Counted from the stretch's first letter, positions 12,753 through 53,331 are shown. The stretch is DNA of 64,000 nt from Amia ocellicauda (GCF_036373705.1 NC_089857.1:34916784-34980783), one strand, 5' to 3'. Program-made: numbers and translations. Notes: a model not told the origin generated them from the letters alone.

Positions 12753-14900
12753 TAGTGACATAGTTATTATCTTCAAGGTATAATTTATTTATGGAGTGCA
12801 TCATATCAACATCAAGAGGAAAGTTTGAAATCCATACATTTGATTGTAATAATTATAGTAAATTTGGTCCAATTAGACTTCCACTGAAAATTGCCATTAC
12901 TGAACACAACTCTCAAGTGCAAAGGGTGGGGGGTGGCAATATTCGTAATCATGGGACACCTGGGGTTAGCCTGGTAAACTTCAACAGAATCCATATTAGT
13001 TCTGTATAATACTGTAGTTCTGGACTGTAAATAAGGTAATACAAATAAATGCATCTGCAATGTTCAAATTCAAATCCTTCCTCCTGAGCATCTGGGGAAA
13101 ATGTCGAAATATATAATAATAAAATATACTAATGTGTGGTTTACTGTGGCTGTTGAAGAATGGCTCTGAGCTCGAAGTTAATGCTTTCACCGACTCCAGA
13201 GGTCGCCCTGCCAGCGGTGTAAGCGCAGCCGACCTTAGGATACCGCACACGCAATGCGCCAGCCTGCAGGACTGCGGCAAAGTAACGTCTGTGTCTATAA
13301 ATACCACCACATCAAATAATTAACACTGGTATGTTATGTTTCATTCTAAACCACTAGTACATTTATAAATAAGCTATTTATTATTAGCAGTATTGATAAT
13401 GATGATTATTATATGATTGATAAGTGCACAATTATCTTGTAATACAGTATATATGTGGTATTAAAACTAGCAACAGCGCTTCTGCCAAAGCAAAAAACAC
13501 GACATGCTTCATCACCAGTGACATTTTTGTAACTGACTGATACATCACTCACAGTGGGAGTTTTATATGAGAGTTATAATTTATGCTTCTCTTAACGTAT
13601 TATTATTATTAATAATAATAATTAGCAGTAGTAGTACTCGTAGTATTGGGAAATTCCAGAAACAATAGAATTTTGATTATTAATATTTTCAAAAAATAAT
13701 ATTAAAATACTTACATAATTCATAACTTGAACAAGTCAGTGAACACGTTTTTCTTTGAACCTCAGTAACCTTTCTCAGTGGCATACGTACTACTACAAAA
13801 TGGTCGACGTAGAATTATGAGCTATACAAATAATTCCAGATAAGGACTTTAAGATTTTAAAATAAAAATAAATAATAACTAATAGTGAAATGAGGAGAAT
13901 TCAGAAGTTCAGTTTTTCTTTTACACTCCTATCTGTTTCGAGCGATTTAAATGCTGTTGGAATACAGGGTTCTGAGCTGCAATACAAAACACGCAGCAAC
14001 ATTCCAGGTATTTGAATGATTGGAGAAAAGCCAGTACCCCGGTTTCCAAGCAATAAACACATTTTGTACTGACTTGTTAATTGGATAGTTTAATGTATTT
14101 CAAAGTAGAACATTGTAAAGAAGAAGAACCTTTTGCAGCAAAGGTTATGGCACAACATTTAAATGTCAATGACTAGAGTATATAATTTCCAGAAAATAAT
14201 TAAAATGTGCAATTTATTTTCTTTTATTTTGAATTATTCAAGCCAAAATATAATTAATTAAGCTTATTTCATCTAGTTATTATAGCTTCTAATGTAAAAA
14301 TGATTTTGTACTCCTCTACTTTTCCTGACTGTAGTCATGCAAATATCATATATGAAGAACCACATTACTCACTAACCTCTGTATTAATTAACAATACTTG
14401 CTGGTAGCACATTATCACAGAATAATATTAATCTGCGTATTTTGAAATGCAATTGATGATTAATTTTATGTATGGCTCTTTTGTTGTATACAGTATTCAA
14501 GACAAATATACATATGAAACACAATGCATTCAAAAAAGCCAATGCAATATATAAGTAAACAAATACACAAATAAATAAATAATAATAATAATAATAAAGC
14601 TCTTGCACATATTCTGTCCCATTGATCACAGAAAACATACTGTAAACTTTGCTGTATTGTGAAAAACATGCACTGTAAAGAATGAGCCAGATCCCTATAA
14701 AATGCTTGTAAACATATCTCTTGCTAGTTGCTCTTTTGAATGGAATTTTTTGACCCCAGTGAGTTGTTTTGAGCATGGAGTTACATTGTGTTCTGCAGTG
14801 CAAACTGATACTGTCATGCCTGTTTAGCAGATTTATTAATGAGCAACGACTTTGTATTGGATTGTTACGTCACCTCACATGGCAAAGGCCACCTCCTGGT
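12753..14900. other. Intergenic, AT-rich, with one small CpG-containing patch
   Basis: No gene is recognised. Most of this stretch is AT-rich with ATT/AAT runs (13601-13622, 14578-14599). A GC-richer patch with several CpGs lies at about 13140-13300. It has open frames on both strands, but neither resembles a known protein. Confidence 0.45.
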
Positions 14901-14904
14901 ATAG

Positions 14905-14912
14905 TATAAAAA
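14905..14912 (+). promoter_or_regulatory. TATA box, likely tmem252 core promoter
   Basis: TATAAAAA lies 61-68 bases upstream of the tmem252 ATG at 14973. That spacing would put the transcription start near 14935 and give a short 5' leader. This is inferred from spacing and the motif only. Confidence 0.55.
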
Positions 14913-14972
14913 GAACATGCGATGAGGTTATAACATGCAATCACCCAGGAAACTCCTACAGAGCAATTGAAA

Positions 14973-16028
14973 ATGGAAGTGGAAAGGCAGATATGTTTTC
15001 TAGTGCGTATGGCTCTGCCTGTGGTTGGCTTCTCAATAATATGCTTAGGAGCCTTCCTCATCTCTGTGGCGAATACAGGTGCTTGTACAGTAAAACTCAT
15101 ACTTGCCTATATTTGCATAACATTCGGTTTTTTAATTCTCTTGGCTGGAATTTCGTGGAGCATCTGCCTTGGAATGAAGAACAAAAGATTTATACACAGC
15201 GTGACGCGACATCAAAACCCTACGGTGTTAATCCACACAGTGTACAGGTGAGACGTCTGTGCAGAGTCGTACCCCGGGTGCCTGCACGGCCTTCTTATAT
15301 TTACTAATCAGTGTGGAACCTCACACAGTTCTGAGTAGCCTGTTTTTTGATATTCAAGAACTAAATTGAGGAAGTGACTATTGGAAAAGCTCTAAAATAG
15401 CATAATACAGTGTACAAGAGTATTTAAACATTGCTCTGATTCCAATGAATGGCAGACATTTGAAAAATAGCATTGTGTACTCTTCAGTTTCTGTGGCAAT
15501 TCAGTTTTGATGCATTTTGAAGTGTTCCCCTCGAATGCATTCACAGTGCTGTATCACCTGTGTTTACACTTCAATGAGGAGATGTGTCCAAACTGTGATG
15601 AAAGTGGATTGACCTCACTGAGGGGCCTGTAGTATAACAGTCAGTTGTTAAGTGAAACAAATGGCAGTTTAACCATCATAAGAGTAAGTAAACAAAACAA
15701 ACAAATGAATAAATAAAACTTGATTTGTTCATTGATTTCTCTTTAACGCAATACTAATGTATTCTTTTGTCTACTTATTTTCAGACCTGATTTCTACCCG
15801 CCCTCGTATGCAGAGTCTATGGGAGGAAACACAGTGTCTGCTGTGGGACGTGTTGTCATCGAAGACGGAATTCAGTGTATCGCTCCACCCATTTACACAG
15901 AGAGCAGTTCGGGCATTGTGGATCAGTCCTTCAGTCTAGAAGAACCGCCATCCTATGAAGAAACTATGACTCGAAACAACACTCTGGAAGCACAATATCC
16001 TGTTCAGGCAGCTTCTGATGAGAATTAA
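14973..16028 (+). CDS. tmem252: tmem252, small two-pass membrane protein
   Basis: Two exons, 14973-15247 and 15785-16028, join at a split Arg codon (TACAG|gtgag and tttcag|ACCTGA) to give 172 residues; human TMEM252 is 170. The ATG at 14973 is the only sensible start. Two hydrophobic segments, about residues 13-33 and 41-66, each with a Gly-rich core (CLGAFLIS, GFLILLAG), are the membrane spans. The tail is predicted to be cytosolic and carries three PPxY motifs: PPSY (97-100), PPIY (126-129) and PPSY (146-149). Such motifs bind WW domains, for example of NEDD4-type ubiquitin ligases. The RPDFYPPSYAES and EEPPSYEET blocks match the human protein closely. The function is poorly known. It lies next to and converges with pgm5, the same neighbour as in human. 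Confidence 0.93.
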
Positions 16029-17227
16029 TCATTTAACACAGACTTCCTGATGTTAACACTATCAACATTTTACTATGTGCATGGCTGCATTTTGTATGAA
16101 ATGCATGCCTGCAGCCACACTGTAATGTTGAGTTGCATGTTGTAAAGCTGAAGAGAGCCCAGGCACTGTAATTAGGAGAATGGAAAATATGTCCCATTCC
16201 TCTGAGGAGAATGTGCAATAAGTGTATGAGTGCAGGGGCTGTTCTAGAGAAGCAAGCTCAGTAAGAGATGAGATGTGTGGAAGATGACCGTGATTTAGGG
16301 TGGGTCTACACAGCAGTGCTGGAAACATGTAACTCTTGAGTTGATGTCCAGCAAACAGCAGCAAACAGGAGCACATGGTAATGAAAACATATCACATTTA
16401 TTTTCAAGAGTCTGAGTCAAACATAGATTCCTGACCAAGACAGTGATGGTCAGTGACTCTTCCAGCATTTCTGTACATCTTTAAATCAATGTATTGCTAC
16501 AGACATCAAGCCTGTATCAAGATGTTTGTCTTCAGTGTAGAGGCACTGTACTTGATCTGTACTCACAAAATGGAGAAGGGCATACTTTCCACGCAGCCCC
16601 ACGTATTTATGAACTGCATGTAATCAATCAGAGGTGTTCATTAAAATGTCCAGTAAAGATAAGTAAAGTGCTGGAGTTTGATTAATCACACCAAAGAAGA
16701 TAAACGGGTTTCTGGAGGCACAGCATATGTACATGCTTGTTTCATGGTTGAACATTTACTTCAATGTTTTCTAGCTGTAACCAAGTGGTCAAAGCCATTC
16801 CACCAAGCAACACTGATGGCTGTATTTATGAAAGCATCCTCTCATTCGTGCTTTTTGCACACTTGTTTATTGTCAAGAAATGATAACTGGTAACTTGCTT
16901 TATTTATTAATTGCCTGTACTTTCTGAAACACCCTTGTAGAGCATATGTATGTTTATGTGAAGATACTCATTATGATTAATGTTTGCTGAAAAAAATGTA
17001 CAAATTCAAGCACACATATTTTTAGTTTGAATTTCAAAGTTTTACCTTTTATACAAAAAAGAGCCAGTTCAAATGATGTTCTCTATGTATTGAAAAAAAC
17101 TAAATTGTTGTCTTTTCCCATCCTGTGTAAACACACTGTAGTCAATTGCTTGAATTGTGTGTAAATACTTGACAATTAATGTCTAATGATTTTAAAATGT
17201 AAGAAGCAATCTGAAGCAATGTGTGTC

Positions 17228-17233
17228 AATAAA
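17228..17233 (+). terminator. Possible tmem252 polyadenylation signal
   Basis: This AATAAA lies 1.2 kb after the tmem252 stop, in a TG-rich setting (GTGTGTCAATAAA). The interval has no gene-like frame, so a long 3' UTR is plausible. Earlier variant signals could also be used. Confidence 0.4.
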
Positions 17234-18487
17234 TAACTTCAATTTAAAGAGATATACTGGTCTATTTATCCGATTAATCATAATTCTTCAAATGAAGGAG
17301 CTTTCCAAACTGTGAAATGTGAGGAGGGATCTTGTAGAATAACGGGCACCTGTAGAACACTGAACTGCAATGACCACAACAGAGAAGTGAATATCCTCTC
17401 CGAGGGCCTTGAACAACATGGGAGGCCAGTGTCTGGCCTATTCTGTTAAAACTGAACTCCACCGTGATGATGGCGGTTCATCTGCCTTCAGTATTTAGCA
17501 CTGATATTTTCAAGTCCTTAAGTTTCATACCCAAAAGATGAGGACTCTGTTGTTTTACCTCTTAGAGATTACTATCCCCATATTGTATAATACAAGATAG
17601 CTTGGTCCTCTTTTAATGTCCGTCTTGGCTAACTGTGGGAAGCCCAGTTTCATCATTACCCCACACAAGTGGAAGGCAGCTCATTACCTAAATCTAAATC
17701 TAGATCAAAATCACAAGGCACACTAGAGTAGTGTTGTGGCTCATGACCCAGCATCCTGTAGGTATTCCCCAAACCAGTTACTGCCATGAGAAACCAGCCA
17801 CCCTTTACTGCCTCTGTCTCTTGTTCTGCATGGTCATCATGTGAGACACTAGATTCCACAGCAGTGTGGATCTCTGATGTGGAATAGAGACCACCATTGG
17901 GTTGGCCTATAATAAAATGGAAAATGTTTAAATGTGGTTATTTGTTATGCAAGTTAAAGAGCTGTTGTATTCCTGTAAATATATTTAGAATAGTTCCCAA
18001 TTAATATATATATATAATACACATTTTCACACAAAAGGGGTTTATTTCATTCCATTTTGTTAAAAAAAATTAAATATAGCAAATGTGAATTTAATTTAAA
18101 ATGCACCTAATAAAACAAACAGGATAGCAAAAAAAATATGCAGTAGTGTTTTGTCTCAGGAATATAAAACATTGTTTCAACAATTACTTACTGCAGTATT
18201 CATTCAGAGCCTCCCTGAAATAATTCATGTTCCCCAAAACATCCATCAAAAAACTGTAAATGTTAACTATTGTGACAATTATAAAATCACTGTATCAAAT
18301 TATATATAGGAACTTTAATATACTTCAGTTTCAAAGATTACAAAGAATTCACAAATACAAGAAAAAAAAATCTAACTTTTGGTAACAATTCAACACAAAG
18401 TGAAAAGCTCAGTGTAAAAAGGGTAGTTTACTTGAAAACACTGAGAGAAAATCTGTTGTTTAAAATAACAGAATTATCCATAGGCTA

Positions 18488-18489
<2 letters not shown>

Positions 18490-18543
<54 letters not shown>
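18490..18543. repeat. (TA)n microsatellite, about 27 units
   Basis: An uninterrupted TA run directly beside the left end of the inverted-repeat element at 18544-18976. It may have grown from the TA target site of that element. Confidence 0.95.
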
Positions 18544-18545
<2 letters not shown>

Positions 18546-18976
18546 CTGCTGCTCAGAATTATGGGGACTGAAAATCCTACAAAAATAAGAATGAGAGAAA
18601 AAAAGTTGCATTAATCTCTGGCTCAAGCAGGAAATATAATAATGTATACTTTTTAAACTATTTCCCCTCATAACAGAATGTACATTCTCCTGAGTGAGTA
18701 GGTGCATACAACTTTCTGAACCTGAGATGAGGGGGACATGAAATCGGTGACAATCTGAGCAAGCTGATTGGCTGGACATAGCTGTGTGATACATTCCCTA
18801 TAGTGTGTGCAGTTTTGACTACAAACCAGGAGGACAATTCTGATGAAAAACACTTGCAGTAAAATGCTTGCAATGTAAACACAGTTACCTTTTCACCAGG
18901 ATAATTCTCTTCAATTCTATATATATATATTGTAAGTTGATTCCTACTTTCTTGTCCACATAATTATGACCACCAG
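18544..18976. mobile_element. Small non-autonomous element with about 30-bp TIRs (mariner-like MITE)
   Basis: The left end (CCCTGCTGCTCAGAATTATG, from 18544) and the reverse complement of the right end (CTCTGGTGGTCATAATTATG, from 18976) match at about 25 of 31 bases. The interior is about 370 bp and has no transposase. TA precedes the left end, which fits a Tc1/mariner insertion; the right flank is TT, so that duplication has decayed or the boundary is off by a few bases. A database match to a named family was not possible. Confidence 0.6.
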
Positions 18977-19823
18977 AGTTTGTGTACATCTATCAATCTT
19001 TGTTATATTACCAAACATATTGTGACAAGGGACAATATGACAAAACACAGATGTTGACAATGATTTTGCAAATGGCCTTAATTTCTACAGCAGTCCTAGA
19101 AAGGGATGCTTTACTGTGGCATTCCTCCCAAGGTCGGAAGTAATGGGAGAACATGCCCACAACATCTCAGTGCCATTTCCACACTGAACTGCTGGGACCA
19201 TGTTCTGCATTTAGGAGTGTTCTCTTGGTTCCTGAAAAATCCAGGCTGACGTATTCGTAGAAAATAGTATGAAGGTCATCACTCTAGATGTGTCTCCATT
19301 GCTCTATACATACATTTTGGCACAAATATTAATTCCTCTGTCTGTTCTCATGTGTGATCATTGTTATGTGGTGCTCTACTCAGTGCAGGTGCCTGTGTGG
19401 TTGTTGCTCTGTTCTGTGATGGGCTTTTGGCCACATGTCTGGCATATCTGTTTGTGAAACATTTAATGGTTAGCTGTGCTCTGTTCTCCATCAACATGGC
19501 CTGCCCGGTCTGGCTCCCACTCCAGTGTGTTTCATAGCCTTCACTTTATGCACTTCAGAAAGCATAAAGTCTCTGCTGTCTGACCAACAGTTGTGTTTAA
19601 TATGGCAACTAACTACCAGTCTACCCCGAAACACTGCCTGATCAGATGATTGTGCCGCACTGAAGCAGTTATATAGCTTTGGACTTCCACACACCCTGCA
19701 CGTAAGACATTGTACTGGTATGTTTGGTAATATAAACACTGTACGCATACATATATACATGCAGTTTTTTATAGTTAGCATTTAATTACTTTATATCAGA
19801 TGAGGCTATGTGCATTAAAGTTG

Positions 19824-19829
19824 TTTATT
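19824..19829 (-). terminator. Candidate pgm5 polyadenylation signal
   Basis: AATAAA on the - strand (TTTATT on +), about 540 bases after the pgm5 stop codon. It is a plausible 3' end, but other signals nearby could be used. Confidence 0.35.
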
Positions 19830-20371
19830 TCATTTTAACTTTTAACCTGATTATGGAAATTGTATGTTTGTAAAGTTATCCAACCACTCAATGTTTTTGA
19901 AAGATCAAATGACAGATTGAGTATATAACACATTATGCATGTCCCTCGGTGTGTATTATGACATATTCACATTTCTAAAAGAATACTGCAGCTTGAAACA
20001 AATTACAGTAAATGTCAAAAACTCATACTTTTTGAATTCTTCAGAGATCCCTTTTCACCTTTCAAATGTTTAATTGTGTATATCAATGTACAAGCACAGC
20101 AAGCAAAATTGTAGACCAGGGAAGCACTGTATATTAAAGCGTGGCAACCTGCACTGAATAGTACATTTTTAAAAGGCGGTTAAAATGATTCAGAAGGCAA
20201 GGAACCTAATACAAATTAACAAAAAAAAAATGTCAACTACAGTGAAACCATTTTAACTTAAGCATGGCGTAGCCCTTAAAAAATGGCACAAACAGTGAAT
20301 AAGGATTTAGAAACTGGAACCTCATTGAAGAGTGTCTCTTTTTGGCCCCTGCTGCACTGGAGCTGACGAGC

Positions 20372-48437
<28,066 letters not shown>

Positions 48438-49273
48438 GGTCCTGCTGCACAGTCCACCTAGGTGCGTCTTTCTGTGTCCTTTCTCGGTGTTGGAGATGTA
48501 ATACCGTCTGGATTATCCTCAAATAAACAGCCGTCTAACGTACTGGAAGTGTGCAATATCTCGATGCAGCCTCTTATGTCCTTTCCACGACAACAAACAA
48601 ACACAACTTGCATGAACCTGTGCACTTGCCTGCTTGTTGAGGCAGAAGAGGTTCTTGGTTCCAGGACAAGAAAAGAAAAACAGGATGAGTTCTCGTTACA
48701 GGGTCTGTGGTGGGTTCTTCCAGTTTCGGTTTCTGAAGTATTGTCACTTGTATTGTGTGTTTGTGTTGTTCTAGAGGTCCATTGGAAACAAGTAACTTAA
48801 TTGCGAAAACAAACCCCACGATGTGTCCACTGTGGTTGTTCCTGAGAGAAGCTCACCAGCCCAGGCGTCGTTTGACAACTCCCCCCTTTTCAAACGGGTC
48901 TTTCAACAAGGACAACAGCTTGCCAACAATGCGGGGAGGGCCAGAAACCTTCGCGATCAGCTGCGACTGAGCCAGAAATAGCCCGGCGAGAGAGGAGAGG
49001 ATTGTGCTCTGCCACTGTTGGAACTGGATGCAACACTTGTTGTAGAGAGTCAAATGCTGTCAGCATAAACCGTTAGTGGATATCTTTCCTGTGTCTGTTT
49101 TAGGGTTGTTAAAAGAATCACAGAGCACCTTGTTATGACCTTATCTCACCCCCCACCCCCATTTAATATACAATAAAATAGAATAAAAGACTGATTTCCT
49201 AATTAGAGCGTATAGACATTTTAAATATGTATATGCATACTAAATAATCCAATATCGTTTCGTGTAAGGGCTT

Positions 49274-49289
49274 GAATAATAATAATAAT

Positions 49290-49368
<79 letters not shown>
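49274..49368. repeat. Compound (AAT)n-(GTA)n microsatellite
   Basis: About 19 AAT units, with one interruption, run directly into about 12 GTA units. The tract is 0.84 kb upstream of the pgm5 start codon. Confidence 0.95.
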
Positions 49369-49369
<1 letters not shown>

Positions 49370-49999
49370 ATAGTCGTATTGCTTATTGTTTTGTTGATCA
49401 GTTGTGTTTAAATTGCTGCATTGTCTGATTAGTGCGCAGGTTAGGCGGCCAATAGCGCAACCGTGTGTTTCAACGCGCCATTGCAACGGTTTCCTTCTTC
49501 CTCTTCTCTTCTTTCTGTATTTATTTACAGAATAACGGGGTTGCACTTTTGTCTACCCATCTCAAAATAATGTATCGAGTCGTTTTCCTAAATTCCCCCA
49601 ATAATGTAGAGCAATGTGAGTATTGTATTCAATAAAATCTGGATTATAGTCAGCAGAGAAAAACGCAACCTCAAAGTCAATATTGAAGAAACAAAGTATT
49701 GCAGTATATGACAGAAGTGACTAACATGTACAGGCGCCTGTTCACGTATCCCTTGTTTCAAATTACGCATGGTCACCAAACCGTATAACATTTTCTGAAT
49801 ATTGGTAATTATACCTTTAACAAATAACTTATTTACGGTCAAATGATAGCAAAAATTTAGATTGTTCTGAATATCCCAGTTACATTTGAATAATATGGCC
49901 AAGTTTATCTGGACACTTACAATTTCAAATTATGTAAATTATGAATGAACCTCATCTCCTCTATTGTCACTGCAAATAAGGAAACCACTCAGTGCAGAA

Positions 50000-50000
<1 letters not shown>

Positions 50001-50048
<48 letters not shown>
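50001..50048. repeat. (ATT)n microsatellite
   Basis: About 16 uninterrupted ATT units in the spacer between pgm5 and foxd5. Confidence 0.95.
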
Positions 50049-50617
50049 TTCTTCTTTCCATTCTTTAACAATAGTTTTTGCATGATATACTGTAGAATGT
50101 GTATTATTTTATGGTTCTAGTAAGCAGGTCATCCGTGAGGACAGGTATTCTATACATTCAATACATTTCACTATTGTTTTTCAATATGTTTTGAGTTTTT
50201 AATAGTTTATAAATCAATAGTTTTGGTCATATCCGTTACAAAAGCACTTGCAGAGGTGTCACGTTGAATCACTGTACGAAGTTTACAGCGCAAGGATGGA
50301 CTGTGTAGGAATATATTATAAATCATTTCAATCTTGAACCACTAGAGGGGAGCATCACTACATTAAAGAAAAACAGCTAACATTTGAATGTAGGCTAATC
50401 ATTGAAAATATTGTTATATATAAATATATGATTAAGATTCATGGTTAACGTATACAATTAAATGAAGTATTCAGTTCTATAGAAGAAAATAAAATATTGA
50501 CATAGACTGATGAAATAGAAAAGTAGCTGGTGTGACCTGGAAAAGACGCTGTACAGTGAAACAAGTGGAAATATTTTGGGGAGGCCTTAATCCAGCAGTG
50601 GATAGATAAAGGTTAAT

Positions 50618-50618
50618 G

Positions 50619-50659
<41 letters not shown>

Positions 50660-50735
50660 TATTATTATTATTATTATTATTATTTTATTTATTAGCAGAC
50701 ACCCTTGTCCAGGGCGACTTACAAAATATTAGCGC
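50618..50735. repeat. (ATT)n tract joined to a SINE-like fragment
   Basis: A 70-base ATT tract (50618-50690) leads into TTAGCAGACACCCTTGTCC and then AGGGCGACTTACAA. The second part resembles the conserved block of vertebrate SINEs that are common in fish (GCAGAC...CGACTTACA). The fragment is short and its full borders are not visible. Confidence 0.5.
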
Positions 50736-51717
50736 AATGATGATGTACAGTCAAGATTGGATTAACGGAATACCTTTAAAGTTTTACAGACCGATAGATA
50801 TCACTTAAAAGAAGGTAAGACGTCACTAATGTGTTAATTGCACAAACAAGATGCATAACATTCCTCACTTGTTGTTACTTAAAAATAACGCCCTAATTGA
50901 AATGATTTCACACTGTGCCGGGTGAATTGAAGCCGGTGATAACAATAACATGGATAACATACATTGGGTTTAAATCCTCTTTATTATAGCAATTTGCTTG
51001 ATCCGTGTATCTTCACAGATCAAAATAAACTGTAGTCTTTATAAGCATTAAACGTACTTACAATTTACAGACAAGGTACTTATTCAAGTTTTCAAGAAAA
51101 TAGGTTTCACGATATCAGTGATTAGCAGAAAACTGAAACCAACTCCTGCATTAAAAAGACTGAACGTGATACATACACCTTCTCTGACATGAACGCATTA
51201 TTGATGTCTGATTTATGTCGGTTTGTACAAAGAATAAGGGTATCAAGATCAGGCCCGGCACCACGGGGGGGCAAAAGGCGGCAGTGCCCCCTCAGTTGGA
51301 ATATTGTGCCCTTCACATTTTATTTTGATCCGGTTATTAATATAAATGTCTAATGTGATTTCTTCTTACAAAACTGGCGTGCATTGTCGCAGATACAGTC
51401 TGTATTTTTACTCCCCCAGCGCACTTCATCCATTCATATGTACAGCCACGGAAGAAATGACGAGACCACTCCAAGTTCAGAAATCAATGTTAAGTGGTCT
51501 CTTAATTTTTTTCAGAGCTGTATATGAAATCAGACATCATTTTCTTCAATTATTGAAGCTTTCATTGTTTTAGCCAAACTTACACGTAAATAATATGCAC
51601 TCCGACATAGTCAAACAGATAGATAGATAATGCATTTCAGTTTAAATTCATTATATAAGTGTGTACCTATGCGCGTGTGAAAAACACGACAGAAAAATGA
51701 AAATGTTTTTTTCACAT

Positions 51718-51723
51718 TTTATT
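51718..51723 (-). terminator. Candidate foxd5 polyadenylation signal
   Basis: AATAAA on the - strand, about 400 bases after the foxd5 stop codon. The interval is AT-rich and non-coding, as expected for a 3' UTR. Confidence 0.5.
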
Positions 51724-52126
51724 CTCATGTCACAACATACAATACCATTTTCCCATACAACGTGAAGCATGCATGAGTGCGTCAGGAAAGCACGGGGAAG
51801 CCAATCAATACACAACTTAATAAATTAATAGACTATGTATTTACATTTAAAAATATACTTAAGAGCAAGGGTTATTTATACATGTACAATGCTTTAAACA
51901 TGTAATGACTGGCTATACAAAAACGTGCAGTTGTATAGCCTATATACATTTAAATGGAATGTCCATATACGCAATGGTCCATTGATAACAGCCGGCTACA
52001 TTGATGCGTAAATGCCAGTTTGCGCTGTTTAAAATCGACAGCAGTATGACAAGCAGACAGTTACTTTGTCCATATTTTCGTTGTATGTCTGATACTTTGA
52101 ATGTCTGGATTAGGCTACATCTGGAG

Positions 52127-53176
52127 TCAACAATGTGGGTAGGGCATCGGCACGTTTTCACTGGACGAAATTGCACTTAAGAGGGAACTGGGGCAAAACA
52201 CAGTTCTCGGAGGAGCAGATAACAGTGGAGGCAGCAAACAACTCGCGGGTCTTTGCAGGAAAGGCGAATAGTCCACTGTCGTCTGTAGGCTGGCGTGCTG
52301 CAAAAATGAAGAGGTCTTTCCTATGATACTGTCGATGCTGAATGAGCATTTGCTCGGCCTCCCACCGGCGGCGTCGAGATCCGGAGACGGCTCCCCGAGC
52401 TGCACCTGTAGTCCTTTGGGGCCGGGCACCTTCCTGCTGCTGCCGTCCTGGTACTGCAGAGGATGGGCAGCGGGTGGCATCACCACTCTGTCCTGGACTG
52501 GGATATATCTAAGCGCAGCTGTGGTCTGGGCCTGCATTGCATAGGGTCGCCCATAGGGCCGGTAACAACCGAAATTGGGATAAAACACGAGTCCGTCTTT
52601 GACAAACTCCGGCTGGTGTCTCTTAAACCTTTTTCTCCGTCGGAGGAAGCTGCCGTTGTCAAACATGTCTTCGGAAGCCGGGTCTAGGGACCAGTAGTTC
52701 CCTTTGCCGGGGTTCCCGGGCTCCCTGGGGATCTTGATGAAGCAGTCATTGAGGGACAGGTTGTGCCTGATGGAGTTCTGCCAGGCAGGGAACTTCTCCC
52801 TGTAGTAAGGGAATTTGTTGCTAATGAAGTCACAGATCCCACTCAGCGTCAGTTTCTTCTGTGGGCTCTGCAGGATGGCCATGGTTATCAGAGCAATGTA
52901 AGAGTAAGGAGGTTTGACCAGGCTGCTCTGGGCTCTGCTGGAGGAGAGGACCTCCGCGCCGAAGCTGCTCTCGCTTTCCGCGGACGAGTCTGCCTCGCAG
53001 CAGTCCAGCTCCGCGCCGCACCCCGGGGAGGCGGTTCTGGGACTTCGCTGGGACAAGTATGCGTCCTGAAGTCGGCAATCGTGTAGGTCATCTTCCCCAA
53101 TGATGTCGATTTCATCCTCTTCCAGGTGGATGACGGTTTGCTGTTGAGGTATTTCGACATCTTTAGACAGGGTCAT
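52127..53176 (-). CDS. foxd5: foxd5, forkhead transcription factor (FOXD4-like group)
   Basis: An intronless gene of 349 residues if started at the ATG at 53176 (MTLSKDVE). FOXD proteins usually begin MTLS, so I prefer this to the in-frame ATG at 53209, which would add 11 residues. Domains: an acidic N-terminal patch ([14 protein letters not shown], 17-30) like the activating region of FOXD4/5 proteins; the forkhead DNA-binding domain (86-187) with [10 protein letters not shown] at its start and recognition helix [13 protein letters not shown] (134-146); a basic stretch RRRKRFKRH at its end; and an Eh1-like motif FSIDSII (279-285) that recruits Groucho/TLE co-repressors. FoxD5 acts in early neural ectoderm, keeping cells immature. 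Calling it foxd5 rather than foxd3 or foxd1 rests on the acidic motif, the C-terminus and the pgm5/zng1 neighbourhood. Confidence 0.9.
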   Translation of the reverse strand: MTLSKDVEIPQQQTVIHLEEDEIDIIGEDDLHDCRLQDAYLSQRSPRTASPGCGAELDCCEADSSAESESSFGAEVLSSSRAQSSLVKPPYSYIALITMAILQSPQKKLTLSGICDFISNKFPYYREKFPAWQNSIRHNLSLNDCFIKIPREPGNPGKGNYWSLDPASEDMFDNGSFLRRRKRFKRHQPEFVKDGLVFYPNFGCYRPYGRPYAMQAQTTAALRYIPVQDRVVMPPAAHPLQYQDGSSRKVPGPKGLQVQLGEPSPDLDAAGGRPSKCSFSIDSIIGKTSSFLQHASLQTTVDYSPFLQRPASCLLPPLLSAPPRTVFCPSSLLSAISSSENVPMPYPHC

Positions 53177-53325
53177 GGTACTGGAGACCCGGAGGATGTT
53201 TACTGGCACTGATAAGAGCGGAGCATGTAAAGGAAAACTTGGACTTGTTTTGTTGAGACCCTTTCCTCTCGCCGCCGTCCTGGCTCTTGAGAACAGGCAG
53301 AATGGCAGGTCTCCGTGAGATACAG

Positions 53326-53331
53326 TTTTTA
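53326..53331 (-). promoter_or_regulatory. Possible TATA-like box of foxd5
   Basis: ATAAAA on the - strand, about 150 bases upstream of the preferred foxd5 ATG. The 5' leader between them has a higher G+C content. Position and motif only. Confidence 0.35.

Larger units (their letters stand above)
17240..20360. other. Region between tmem252 and pgm5 3' ends, repeats only
   Basis: This holds the 3' flank of tmem252, the pgm5 3' UTR side (below about 20371), a (TA)n tract at 18490-18543 and the small inverted-repeat element at 18544-18976. Open frames on both strands were read and none is recognisable. Confidence 0.5.
48438..52126. other. Spacer between pgm5 start and foxd5 end
   Basis: This holds the pgm5 5' flank, where I see no TATA box, and the foxd5 3' UTR side (above about 51718). 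In between are long trinucleotide tracts (49274-49368, 50001-50048, 50618-50690) and a SINE-like fragment at about 50685-50735. No further gene was recognised. Confidence 0.5.

Noticed and set aside
51240..51320. GC-rich stretch resembling a terminal part of a hAT-type repeat
   Set aside because: Only one possible end is visible and no second end or target duplication was found.
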